64,000 nt of DNA from Panorpa germanica (lineage: Eukaryota; Arthropoda; Insecta; Mecoptera; Panorpidae): the NCBI GenBank assembly GCA_963678705.1, contig OY783205.1, positions 25,163,034-25,227,033 on the forward strand, in the 5' to 3' direction. A model generated the notes under the pieces. It made no database searches and was not told the origin of the DNA. It saw nothing but the letters and a program-made list of their open reading frames with translations. Of this stretch, positions 1-12,800 are shown one piece after another. How positions within the stretch are numbered: the stretch's first letter is position 1; each line of letters starts with the position of its first letter. Made by a program: the position numbers and the translations under genes.

Positions 1-2900
1 AAATTAATTATGTATTAAATTAAAATATTAAAACTGTTGGTATGGTTTGCCATAATGCCGATAGATGCCTCGCCCTTCGTCTTAAAAGATTTAAAATTAA
101 ATTAAGTAAAATAAAATGAAATGTTATTAATTTTATTAGAATAATATTGGTTGGTTACTATAGGGTACAATTAATTATATTAGAAAAAATATTTAAACTC
201 ATATTGCAAATGTGTGATAATATGTATTTGAAGATATAAGTTCTTAGTTCCTCAAAGCGGAAAACTAATTGAAAACAAGTGCTTTATTGTAATTGTACTC
301 TAAAAATAATATGTTTTACTATTAATGAATCTATTATTCATTATTAGCGATCTTACATCTTGCATACCGGTTTCGAAATTCATTTGTTGGGACAGTCGTA
401 TTCAGAGAAGGAAGAATGCTGTATTTTGCTCTTGGATCTTAAATTAAGATCTCTATTTGTAACTTTCAAGGTCTTAATTAAAAAAATATATGTTGGTGGA
501 CATCGTTCAAGCGAATAACTAAAAAGAAAGCTGATTTATATATGCTTATTTTCGATTTTTATTAAAGACATGTAATAGTAAAACTTAGATAATAAAGATG
601 GGTACAGCATATCTGTATTGTGGAACTAAGTGCTTCAAACTTATTCAAATCAATTATAGTACAATATATTTAACCAGTTTTAAAAATCTTTAAATAATTT
701 TATGCTTCATATAACTTTAAAAACTTTCAAAATATAATCTGTGACGGTAAATCAAAGGTGCTGATATCTCTTTATCATTAATTATTATTTTTCATACGTT
801 CAAAATAGTTTTGTCAAATTTTTAAGCTCAAAATATAACAAATTATGCACTTTCTTGAATATGCTATTGGTAGTTGATTCACTTGCTGCTGTAAAGGTAA
901 TGCACTAGCTATTATTTTAATGATAAAGTATTTTGAACGTTATTCTCTTATACATTTTTCAAATTTTTATTGTTTTTAAGATTTGTCCGAAGGATTTATA
1001 GGAATCAAGCCATTTATCTAGGGTTTTATAATACAAACGGACGAAAATATTACCTTATTTGAAAAGAAATTTCTGAAAGTCCCAGAAGTTACCGTTTTAT
1101 CATGGAAAAACACTGCCCTAGTCCTTATCAATATATTATTAAGTCACTAAAACATGTGACTTAATTATGCTAAGTGATAATTAATGTAATGTATGCCTGC
1201 TATTAGAAATATTATACATATGTTATAATTAATAATGTTGCAAAGTTTGGTTCCGACAAGTTACTAAAATCTTTATCAAATAATAGATACTAAAAGTAGG
1301 CATATATTTTAGAATAATTTTATGATACAAGTCACAGATTGTATTAACTAATATTCTATAAGTGAAACTCTGCACCATTAATAATGAAAACACAGTTCTG
1401 TAAAATAAAACCTGTAAATCATATTATTAACATAAGAAAAATAAAAAATTAAACTTTTGTTTGTATTTTATTAAAAATTATTTCCGATAGTTAATAAATT
1501 CATTTCGGTCAATGGCTGTGAACGTATTGTTATAGCGTTGCTATTCAAAGTAATTGTTTGCATAAATATCATACGATGGTTATAAATATGTATCAGTTAG
1601 TTAATGATCACGGTGACCATTCCATTAAACCAATTGACTTTTAAAAAAGAATAAACTCTTACAATGTCTGTGGGCAGAGGTCATATTTTGACTTTATGAA
1701 GACCTCCGCTATTTTATGTTTGCATTTAATTTACTAGTATGCCACATTAGAAATAAGATTATTTATTTATTAGAATTTCTAACTTATTTCCTATTGTATT
1801 AGTCAAGGTTATAGATATTTAAATAAAAAAAATAATAATTTTCAAAAATATTTTGCATTTCATTTATTAAAATATTATTTAATATTATATAATACAACAT
1901 TTATTATCTGGAACACCATTTTAAATATTAAAAACTACTTTATTTATATTTTAACAAATAGAATAACAATAAAATATACATAATTATGAAGATGAGCAAA
2001 TAAAAATTACATGCCAAATTTATATATGGCATGAGTAAAAAAAGTATTACAAAATACTGGTAATTCAGTTATAGCATTTACAAAATCAAATGTTATATGA
2101 AAATTCTGTGTACATTTACTGCACTAGTTTTAAGTAGGTAAAGAAATGCTACAATACAAATAAAGAAAAATGAACACAAAATTCAATTACACGAGTCCTA
2201 TATTAAATGGAAATGTTGCTGTTTTCTTATACTAATAAATCTCATTTTTTAAATTTTAAATCATTTGTATTAATTTAATAGTTTACCACTATTTAAACAA
2301 ATGATACATAGATTATTATAAGTCAGCCATATCTGTTCAAATTTAAAAAATGAGATCTCAAAACTTATTTTAATTTAAAAATTAAACTATTTGTGTCAAT
2401 TATCAATTAAATCATTAATTATGATCTGTAGAAGTCATTACTATAAACAAAATAGTTTTCCGATGATCGACACACAATATTTAGTCTACAATGTTTTTGT
2501 TTTAAATATTTTGTGAATTTATGAAAGATATATATACTGCATTTTAAAATGCAACAATTATAACGCTAAGAATACCGTTTTAAATAAAAATACTACTGAG
2601 AACAATATATCATAGTTAAATAACATAATCACAATTCTATGTTTATAATTACTTTCAGCAGATTACTGCACAATGATGTTTTCAATAGTTGAAATTATTA
2701 TTAGTGACTGAATAATGAATCATATCATAATGGCGAGTGAATGAAATATTTAAATAGAGTTATATAATGGTTAGGAATATATTGTTCTTTGTGATGAAAT
2801 AACTACTATATACTATATTTCTTTTTAAATTAATTTGTTTTTGTTCATTTATTAATATCCCAGTTGTTTAATTTTTCTATCGCCAGATTTAAGCAGCAAT
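1..2900. other. AT-rich sequence, nothing recognised
   Basis: Downstream flank of the SLC17 gene. No ORF over 60 aa and no member of the repeat families listed here. Confidence 0.6.
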
Positions 2901-2924
2901 AGGGATATTAATAATATTTATCAT

Positions 2925-2930
2925 TTTATT
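2925..2930 (-). terminator. Candidate polyadenylation signal of the SLC17 gene
   Basis: AATAAA on the minus strand about 100 nt past the stop codon at 3028. A second candidate lies at 2853-2848. AT-rich surroundings make chance matches common. Confidence 0.4.
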
Positions 2931-3027
2931 ATAAAAAATATCAGTTAGGTAATATCTTAACTACTTAAGAATATTATTCACATTTAAGTTATAGTAATAA
3001 TACTATCTATTTAAGTATATATTTTCA

Positions 3028-3855
3028 TTACACCTTTTGTTCGTCTCTTGAAATATTTAATTGCTTTTTCAATGGTAAAGCTTCTTCTGTTTGTTTTTCT
3101 TGTTCTCCATTGACTGTTGGTTCTATACAATCATTCCATGACTGTAATTCACCGGAGCCGAAAATAACGTAAACCAAAGCTCCGAATCCATATGTTAAAG
3201 CTAAGATTAAGAACACAATCTGCCATTGTCCGTATGTTTGCTGCAATTAAAAAGAAACTAATCAAAATCTATATCTATACATTGAAGGCAACATCATTTG
3301 TTTAGCCAATGTTCAAACCTTGACAATATCTTTACTGTCATCTTACAAATATTTAAGAACTAAATGTTTAAAGTTATATATATCGAACTTACATTATTGA
3401 ATGTTAGATTGGCAACCATGTAAGCAGATAAGAACCCTCCAAGGGAAGACAGAGTATTAGCCATTCCAAAAATAGTTCCGGAGAAGTTTGGTGCAATGTC
3501 TAATCCATTACCAAGATAACCAGCTGTTACTGCGCCATTAAGAGTAAGAGCAATTGTGAAAATAGTAACTGACCATGCTGCATCATACCCCAAGAATATT
3601 TGGGCAATCATCAATAAGCCGGGAGGAAGAACAGCTGAAAAATATAAAACATAAAATAGTAAAATATATTAATTCATAAATTATTTAAAAGATAATCAGA
3701 CTATCAAATTTTAATTACTAACCGAATGTAGTGAAAATTTTTCTTGCAGCAGTTGTAGATAGTTTTCCAGTCCTACGGAAATAATCAGCTAAATAAGAGG
3801 CAGCTACTGCCATCACGTATTTACCAAGATAAGGAAGACTGGATAATAGACCGTT
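3028..3855 (-). CDS. SLC17 transporter, coding exons 7-9 (C-terminal half)
   Basis: Three exons encode roughly residues 337-531. The first begins [14 protein letters not shown] directly after a TTTCCAG acceptor, which is exactly what follows FNIKE in SLC17 proteins. Exon 8 carries the [12 protein letters not shown] motif between TM10 and TM11. Exon 9 carries the last helix ([20 protein letters not shown]) and the [10 protein letters not shown] end, then a hydrophilic cytoplasmic tail rich in K, E and Q. A stretch upstream of NGLL that stays open (to 3966) is intron, not protein. Confidence 0.92.
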
Positions 3856-6800
3856 CTGGAAATAAACAATTAAATAGTTAGTTTCAGGAGAATTTAGGAG
3901 TGTTATAGATGTTGCATATAGAGTAGGCGTATCTTGATTATGCATTTTCTGACAAAAATATAACATTTACTATCACGATATTATTCAATACTTATGATAG
4001 GAATAGATGTGTCATAGTTTTCTGACAATATTATAGTTTTTAAATGAGGCGGGTCAATTGGAGTTGACGCAAGTCAATAAAATAAGAATTATTTCTATAC
4101 ATTTTAAACATTTCCTTAGCCACAGTTGATTTGATTCCTTTTATAATATGCTTAGCTTACATACATACCACCATAATAAAAATGGTGGTAAATTTAAATC
4201 GTTATCTCTTGTTGAAACAACTTGTACAAGTAGTATAATGGATGTACATAGAAACATGTTTACATATTTGTTTACTATTACTACTAATTTAAATTAATAT
4301 GTACATATAATCATTGTGCTATTGAGCTGTCTCGATATTATTAACAAAGCCTTCAATTTATGCCAAGGTTTCAAAGTCAACAGGTACTGTATCTACCTGA
4401 TAGATAGTATGTGCATAATATTTTTAGACTAAACAATTTTAGCGCAGTAGGCGGTGGTTTGTATATGGTCTTGAATAATACAGAATAAACAAATATGTAA
4501 ATTATTTACAGAAATTCGTTTACTTGTAATAGCTATAGGAAAATTAATAGTATATCTTTTATTATAATATAAGATCCTTTTTCTTTTTGGGGTAATAATA
4601 ATATTGTTTTCATATTCTCAAGATTTTTTCTTGAAACATATTTTGTTACTTAATTACATTTTATTTTCTTTAAGTTGTCAGTACGACTCTTATTTCTGAC
4701 AGCGAATTTAAATAAATTTGGAAATGACAACGTGAAAGACTCCGCGCTATTTTTAAATATATTTTTGTGTTAAAAAAGTGCTTTGATAAAACTGTATAAA
4801 GTTGTTGTGTTAATAAATAAGGGGCATTCATTTAATTTTTAGAATATATCACTTGTCTAAATATATTGCTTTAAATGGGACGAGCAATACTGTGGACTAT
4901 GTTAAATAAAAAGTGTAATGTTTTTAAGAATTATAAAGTAATGATTGATTTAAAGAGAATATTTAATTTGTAATTGTTTTTCAATAAATATAAGTGTTTT
5001 TGTAAATAACAGATAACCTAAAAAGTGTTGTAATGAAGCTGTGGAAATACTGCGCTGGAGCAGAGGTTAGGTGTTTTTAATTTTTTGCATGGTGGCATTT
5101 CTCGAAATGTCAAACTATTAATATATGAATTAAATGAATATTTAAATTTAAAATTTGTATAGTGTGAATATTTGTATGAACATAGGTTTTCAGTGTTACT
5201 CAAGACATACATTTATTTACTGTAAAAATAAAAAAACATTTTCCATACAGTATTGTTAATATAAAAGTACAGTTTGTCAAGTACATTCGCAAGTACATTC
5301 TGTTTCTCTAGAAATTTCTGTGTAATCTTCTTCAAGAGCTGCTAAATTCTCTCTAGCTTCTATAAATTCACCTTCTTCCATACCTTCCGACACAAACCAA
5401 TGTATGAAAGCCCTTTTCGTAAACATTAAATCAAATTTAAAATTAATCCTCGACCAAGCTTCAACAATTGCTGTATTATTGGACAGCATACAAGCTGCTC
5501 TTTGGACTCTAGCAAGATCTCCACCAGGTACAACTGATGGTGGTTGAAAATTTATTGCAATTTTAAAACCTGTTGGACACCAGTCAACAAAATTGCATAA
5601 TTTTGCTTTCTTAACTAATTGTATGCAATGGTTCACATCTTTTGGGACCACATCTCCTCGAAAGAGTAAACAGCAGGCCATATATTTGCCATGCCGAGGG
5701 TTGCATTTGATCATTTGGTGGTAACGACTGAAGCAACATAGGGTTATGTGTTTCACGGAGTTTGTCTCATGATTTGCGTTCTCTGCGCTTATCAAAGGGG
5801 CGTAAGTTGTGATTGGAAAATGTATCCTAGGGTAAGGGACCAGATTCGTTTGAAATTCCGTCAAGTCGCAACTTAAAACACCCTCGAAACGAAGCGATGC
5901 AGTAATAGAACTAACCGCCTGACTTATCAACCTGTTCAGATTTGTATAACTCGGTCGTTCTATCTCTAATTTATGTCTACACATCTCGTATATAGCTTGA
6001 TTGTCATGAATGAAGTCTACCTCACATAACTCCAACGTTTGATCCGTTGTCAACACCGAATTATACGGCTCCACAATTGCTGTAGAAATTTGTGGAGATG
6101 GATATATCGAAAATAGTAGTTTTGGTATTTTACCATATTCAATAACTAATTTCTCTAGTACTAGTGATGAAAACCCTGATCCTGTTCCTCCTCCAAAGGA
6201 GTGGAATAACATAAAACCTTCTAAATGATTTGCGGTTTCGGATGTTGCCCGAATTCTTTCCATCACTGTATCTACTATCTCTTTCCCGATCGTGTAACGA
6301 CCTCTAGCAAAGTTATTAGCAGCGTCTTCCTTTCCAGAGATTAACTGCTCCCTGTGGAATAATCTACGGTATGTTCCACTTCTAATTTCATCTGAAATTT
6401 ATGAGTTTATATCAAGTTTTTGTTGAGGACGAAGGGGATGAAGAGAATAGGCAGTTAAAAGCATTAAATTTGTGAGAAAAGAAGACGTTAGAAAAGAAAA
6501 AATGATGGGGTTTCTTTTCAGTAAATTGTTAAAGTAATATCTGCATTTTATTTGTTTGTGGAAGGCTATCACGTGTGTATTGTCCTAACCAGAGATGTGC
6601 GTTTTTCAAATACATATACTGAAAATGCAAATACAAAATAGTAAATACCTATTTTCTAAGAGTATAGAATTTTATATTTTATTTGAAAACTTTTACAACC
6701 CTATTTCCTATTTGGAAAATACAAAATACTTTTTTCATTTTTGTTACTTCATACTGTTAATCAGTAAATATTATTTTTTGAATATAAAATTGAATGTATC

Positions 6801-9800
6801 TGCACTATTGTCTTAATACCCCGTACATGAGTCTACTAAATGTGTTGTACTTTTAACGTACACACTAGTGCGACTTAAACATGCGACACTAATAAAACCC
6901 TTACTTTTGCTATTTTAAAAAATTCTAGGTAGTATTTTTATGACACAAAAATGTTTCAAAACGAAGTCGGTCTTTATCAAAGAGAATTCTCATAATTATT
7001 AAAAAAAATAACATTTATATTAGTATTCTATTTTCTCAAAAGTATTTTTAAAATACGTATTTTGTATTTGAAATAGGTATTTGTATTTTGTATTTAAATG
7101 CTTTTGAAAAGCATTTGTGTACATCTCTGGGTTTTAACCGATCTAATTTATACGTTAGTTTAACAACATACCAATGACTGTAGGTTCTAGATCAATAAAA
7201 ATAGCACGGGGTATATAACGTCCTGTATCTGTTTCGTTAAATAATGTATCTACGGGCTCATCGTACCCAGCTGAGATCATCTTCCCGTTGGGAGTGATCC
7301 CATGTTCCAGACAGAACAACTCCCAACAAGCGTTACCAACCTGGACACCTCCTTGGCCGACGTGGATGCAAATACATTCCTTCTACAATCATTATTATTT
7401 TCGATAAATTATTTATTCTTATTTCTATACCTTATTTTATCGATGTACTTGATTTTTTTTTTTTTTTTTTTTGAAATATTTATTTTTCTTACCATGATCA
7501 CTTAGTTAAATTAAGAGTTACTTTGGGTATTATCAACGGTAATATTAAAATTTAAACTTTATGCAGAAGCCGGCAATGAAACTCCCGTATTAAATAAAAA
7601 TAAAAAATTATAATAATATAGCTTTTCATTTATTTCATATGGTTTTGTATGCTACTACTAGATATACCTATAGGATGAGTCATATGTTTACGGTCGATGT
7701 TGTTTTTCCGCCATTCTGTTTAGGCTGTTGTTTGCCACTCAAAATTTCCAACGAAAGCGAAAAACGAGTCATATCGAGCAGTGTTTCGTGACTATAGAAT
7801 TTTTAACAATAGCATAATAGGTGATTTTATTGTGTCCTATTGTGAGGTATTTGTATGTATGCATGTATTTAAATACTTTTGAAAAGTATTTGTGCACATC
7901 CCTGCCCTTGATGTTCACCATCAAAAGCAACGTAATTGGCTGCGACATAGAAACACAGTCGCTCAAAACCAATTTCGTTCTCTCACTCACAACACAGTTC
8001 CATTCTTTTTTGGTTCGGGCAGATTCGAGGCTCGCGTTTGCAATCAGTCGTCCCATGTGCGGACAGCCTAAAGCTACAACTTGTGAATAAACAAAGAACA
8101 TGTAAATTATTATATATGCATGGCACTACTAAATTACAGCCCCCCTCCTCTCCTGATTCACCGCAATTACTCTTGACAAACAGGTTTGTCCAGTGTTATG
8201 TTCATTGATAATTTGTTATGAATGCTGTTTAAAATAAACTTGCAACATAACTTAAGGCAGTGGTGTCGTAACATGCCGTGACAACATGTTGCTGCACCAC
8301 TGCCTAATAAGTTTATGATATTTGTGAGGTGTCATCACATCATCAATGGGCTTGTGTCTTCATTTTTAGTGGTCGATTTTTCAATTGTTGATTGAAATTG
8401 ATGTTAATAAATGTGTATTAGCGTGTCTATTTTATAAAATATCTAAATGTTGACGGAGATATAGCAATTAAAAGTTTGAGTTGTAGTTTTAGCGCTAGAA
8501 ATGGTCGGCCATATTTGTATGACGTGAAATGCATTTTAACGTCAGTTATTTGTTGAGTAGGTCAGTGCTCTGGTAATGTTCTGTAGCTGTTAGTAGTCGA
8601 AATAATCAAGTCAAGTCAAAGAATAATAAGTTTTTATTTTATGTAACCCTGTTATGGCAGACATAATATTGAAATTTTATTGTTCCTTGAAACAGCTGTA
8701 AATAATATTTGATATTTTGATATATAAATACATATAGCAGAGATTTATGAGCTGTAAGGTTGGCAGCGATTGTGATGTCACGTGCATTTGCAATGTGTAC
8801 AACGTTGAATCCCTTTAATAATTAAAGAGAAAAAATGACTTTTTTAATTGTTAATATCTCTTAACATATAAGGAGTTATTACAAAATAATTGAACATTTG
8901 AGGTTCTAGTAACCCACTTTATGAATATATAGAACACTTTTATAGAAATTAAGACATGGAACACAGGCCTATTAACATTTATATACCTTATTGTATGGAG
9001 TCGGTACTTTGAAATACAGTTAAATGAATAACAGTTCTTCATGATACCACAACTTCCTTAATTTATTCGTTTAAAAAAGTACGCAATCATTTTAATTACT
9101 ATCTGGGCGCCATCTTCATTATTTTTATCTAACCATCGTCTGGTATTCAAATTACTATATAGCTGCAATAATTATAGAAAAATTCTTCAAAATTATATTA
9201 CATGCATGTATTAATTTTAATTAAACTATCTGGAATGTTGAAAACAATTTCAACTTTATTATAATTAATTAATTTTACTGTTATAATCCATGCCCAATTT
9301 AAAGAATCAATGCATTTTGGAATTCTTACAAATATAAGTAACGCATATTTATTTAATATTAGACCTTATATTTTATATTTATAATTTATTTATTCCTGAA
9401 TTAAATATAATAGAAAGAATAATAAAATAAAAAGAACTGAACATTATAATTCATTGTCTTTTTTCTGTATTCTCTTTTATCGCTTGTTTTACTTTATTCT
9501 ACATTCTCTCTCCTCTACTTATTTCTGTTATTCATCTTCTCCTTCAATACTTTCTTTCGCTTTATTCATTCTAAAGTCTACTACCTCTCTACCTGCCTCA
9601 GTACCTTATAGAAAAAGACATAAAACACATAAGAAGAACAGCAAGGTTTAGATTGGGAAATGAGGAAAAAGGAAACAGATACTGGGAAAGTAGTGAGAAA
9701 AGAAAGTGTAGAGTGTGCGGAGCGGAGGATGAAACACTGGAGCACATTAAGTTTGAGTGTAAGGAAAAAGTAGCGAGCGAAAGGAATATAGGCCAGCTAT

Positions 9801-12800
9801 TAAAAGGAGGCAGTGAAGGAAAGAGGTGGATGGCGGAAATAGTAAAAAGGAAAGAAAAAACAGGAGAATAAATAAGCTGGTGGCTGAGTTGCACAAGGAA
9901 CAGGAAGAGAAAGGAAGTACTAAAAGAGGCAGTGAAGGGAAGCAGGAGAAAGAAAGAAGTAGCGAGGAAACAGTTAAACTTCAGCCCAGAAAAATAGACT
10001 AAGGAATAGACCAGTCCAGAAGGAAGACTAGGGAAAATGAAGGAAGAGGGTCAAGAGAAGAAGAAGCAGAAAGTACTTTTGGAAATAAAAAGGTCTAGAA
10101 TAATGTAAATTTAATTGTAAGTTGAAGTATATGAAATGTATTAAGAATGTAGATTGTAAAGCCGAAAGGCGAACAATAAACAATTAATAATAATACTACC
10201 TCTCTCAATTCCTCCCGTTTCTTATCTATCTCCTCTATCGCCATGTTTATATCTTTTTTTTCCTTTTTAAATTTAATACTTAATTTCTTAGCTTATTACT
10301 CAGCGTTAATCACATAAAATCAAAATAAAATAAGACGATAATAACACATACTGAGTCTTTTCGAATAAGCTATTTTGTTATAGAATGTAACAGAGGCATA
10401 GCTACCGTCGTATCAATGATACGGGGCCCCAAACGTGTGGAAGCAAAAATTCGTAAAATATTATCCACAATCTCACTTAAACGTATTATTAAACGAAGTA
10501 TTAATGGGCTTGTGTCCTCATTTTTTAGTGGTTGATTTTTCAATTGTTGATTGAAATTGATGTTAATAAATGTGTATTGGCGTGTCTATTTTATTAAATA
10601 TCTAAATATTGACGGAGATATAGCAATTAAAAGTTTGAATTGTAGTTTTAGCGCTAGAAATGGTCGGCCATATTTATATAACGTAAAATGCATTTTAACG
10701 TCAGTTATTTGTTGAGTAGGTCAGTGCTGTGGTATTGTTCTGTAGCTGTTTGTAGTCAAATATTCAAGTCAAATCAAAGAATAATAAGTTTCTATTTTAT
10801 TTAACCCTGCTAAGGCAGACATAACATTGGAATTTCATTGTTCCTTGAAATAGCTGTAAATAATATTTGATATTTTGATATATAAATACATATAGCAGAG
10901 ATTTATGAGCTGTAAGGTTGGTAACCTTACACAAGGATTGTGATGTCACATGCACTTGGAATGTGTACAACGTTGAATCCCTTTAATAATTAAAGAGACA
11001 AAATGACTTTTTTAATTGTTAATATCTCCTAACATATAAGAAGTTATTAAAAAATAATTGAACATTTGAGGTTCTAGTAACACACTTTATCAATATATAG
11101 TACACTTTTATAGAAATTAAGACATAGGACACAAGCCTATTGTAAGCAATAACGTATAATCAATATATAATTATTTTAATTCAATGCGACCGTTGTTGTC
11201 CTCCAACAAATTTTGATACAGGGCCCATCTAAGGCACGCTACATTACTGGAATGTAAGAATATCTCTTGAGCAAAGTTTCTCTCTCATGAGGCTGCCTTG
11301 GAGCACGGCGATTGATAAAGGAAATCCCCTAGGGCTCTGTGTATATATAAAAAAAGGGGACTGGTTGTGGATAGACCGGTTTGTATTACGCTTGTAGATT
11401 AATATGTATTTCAGTAGTGTTAAACTGTTCTCACACTCCAACCGACTACTTCAGTGCAATGCTGACTTTTTCAGTAGTGTGTATCTATTCTAGTTTCTAT
11501 TTTAATGTGTATCAATAAAATTATGTTGGTACCGAACATTTTTAGGTTAGGTTCTGTTATTGTTGTATATAATTTCATTCTCTAATCATATTAAATGGTT
11601 ACTGTTTAAAAAAAACAATAGATATATTAAATTAAATACATATCACGTATAGTTAATGTGGTACACCTTGAAATTGACACGTTAAATATAACATATATAA
11701 GTCGAGTAACTGTTTTTGAGGTTAGAAAATAAATTCTTTCAAGGGCCTGTTTAATTAGTGACAGAAAATAACAGTAAAATAAATAATTTACGAATGGGAG
11801 GTACGACTCAGTATTTTGTGTACAAATAATATAGTAATATTTTGTTTTAATGTAAACTAATGGCCTTGTGTCCAATGTCTTAATTTCTATAAAACTGTAC
11901 TATATATTGATAAAGTGGTTTAACTAGAACCTCAAATGTTCAATTATTTTTTAATAACTCCTTATATGTTAGGAGATATTAATCATTAAAAAAGTCCTTT
12001 TGTTTCTTTAATTATTAAAGGGATTCAACGTTGTACACATTCCAAATGCATGTGACGTCACAATCGCTACCAATCTTACAGCTCATAAATCTCTGCTATA
12101 TGTATTTATATATCAAAATATCTAATATTATTTACAGCTATTTCAAGAAACAATAAAATTCCAATATTATGTCTGCCTTAGCAGGGTTAAATAAAATAAA
12201 AACTTATTATTCTTTGATTTGATTTGATTATTTTGACTACCAACAGCTACAAAACATTTCCACAGCACTGACGTACTAAACAAATAACTGACGTTAAAAT
12301 GCATTTCACCGACCGACCATTTCTAGTGCTAAAACTACAATTCAAATTTTTAATTGTTATATCTCCGTCAATATTTAGATATTTAATAAAATAGACACGC
12401 CAATACACATTTATTAACATTAATTTCAATCAACAATTGAAAAATCGACCACTAAAAAATGAGAACACAAGCCCATTGTTGTTTTTAAATCAGTGAAAAT
12501 GGGGATTGTATTTGTCAATAGAGGCGCCACTGTGTTCAATTTATACAGTGATGTGCTAGAAGGGCCAAAGCTATGACTAATCCTAACAACATTGCGTGAT
12601 AATTATTTATTAAATTTTTGTTATTCTACATACGAATACGTTAACACGAAGAGGAAGTGTTTAAATAACAATACAAAAAATATATTATAAACATAAAAAA
12701 ATGTTAACTAACTAAATATGTAGTATTTTAAGATAATGAATTTGACAGACATTTCTAATTACTGTTTTGTTTTGTTTCTTTTTTAAATAACTAATAAACG

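Noticed and set aside
3718..3966. Reading the N-terminal extension upstream of NGLLSS as protein
   Set aside because: The acceptor at 3856 and the family alignment place the exon start at 3855; the extension is intron that happens to be open.
5277..7495. Alpha-tubulin as a processed pseudogene
   Set aside because: It has two introns with consensus sites, no stop or frameshift over 442 codons, and retained catalytic motifs.
7769..8101. A 110-codon minus-strand frame and an overlapping plus-strand one
   Set aside because: Next to a hAT-like MITE fragment, no splice context, no recognisable domain; overlapping frames on both strands suggest chance.
9454..9894. Phe/Ser-rich frames on both strands
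   Set aside because: Composition shadows of LINE sequence; only the plus-strand frame ending at 9871 matches a known protein tail.
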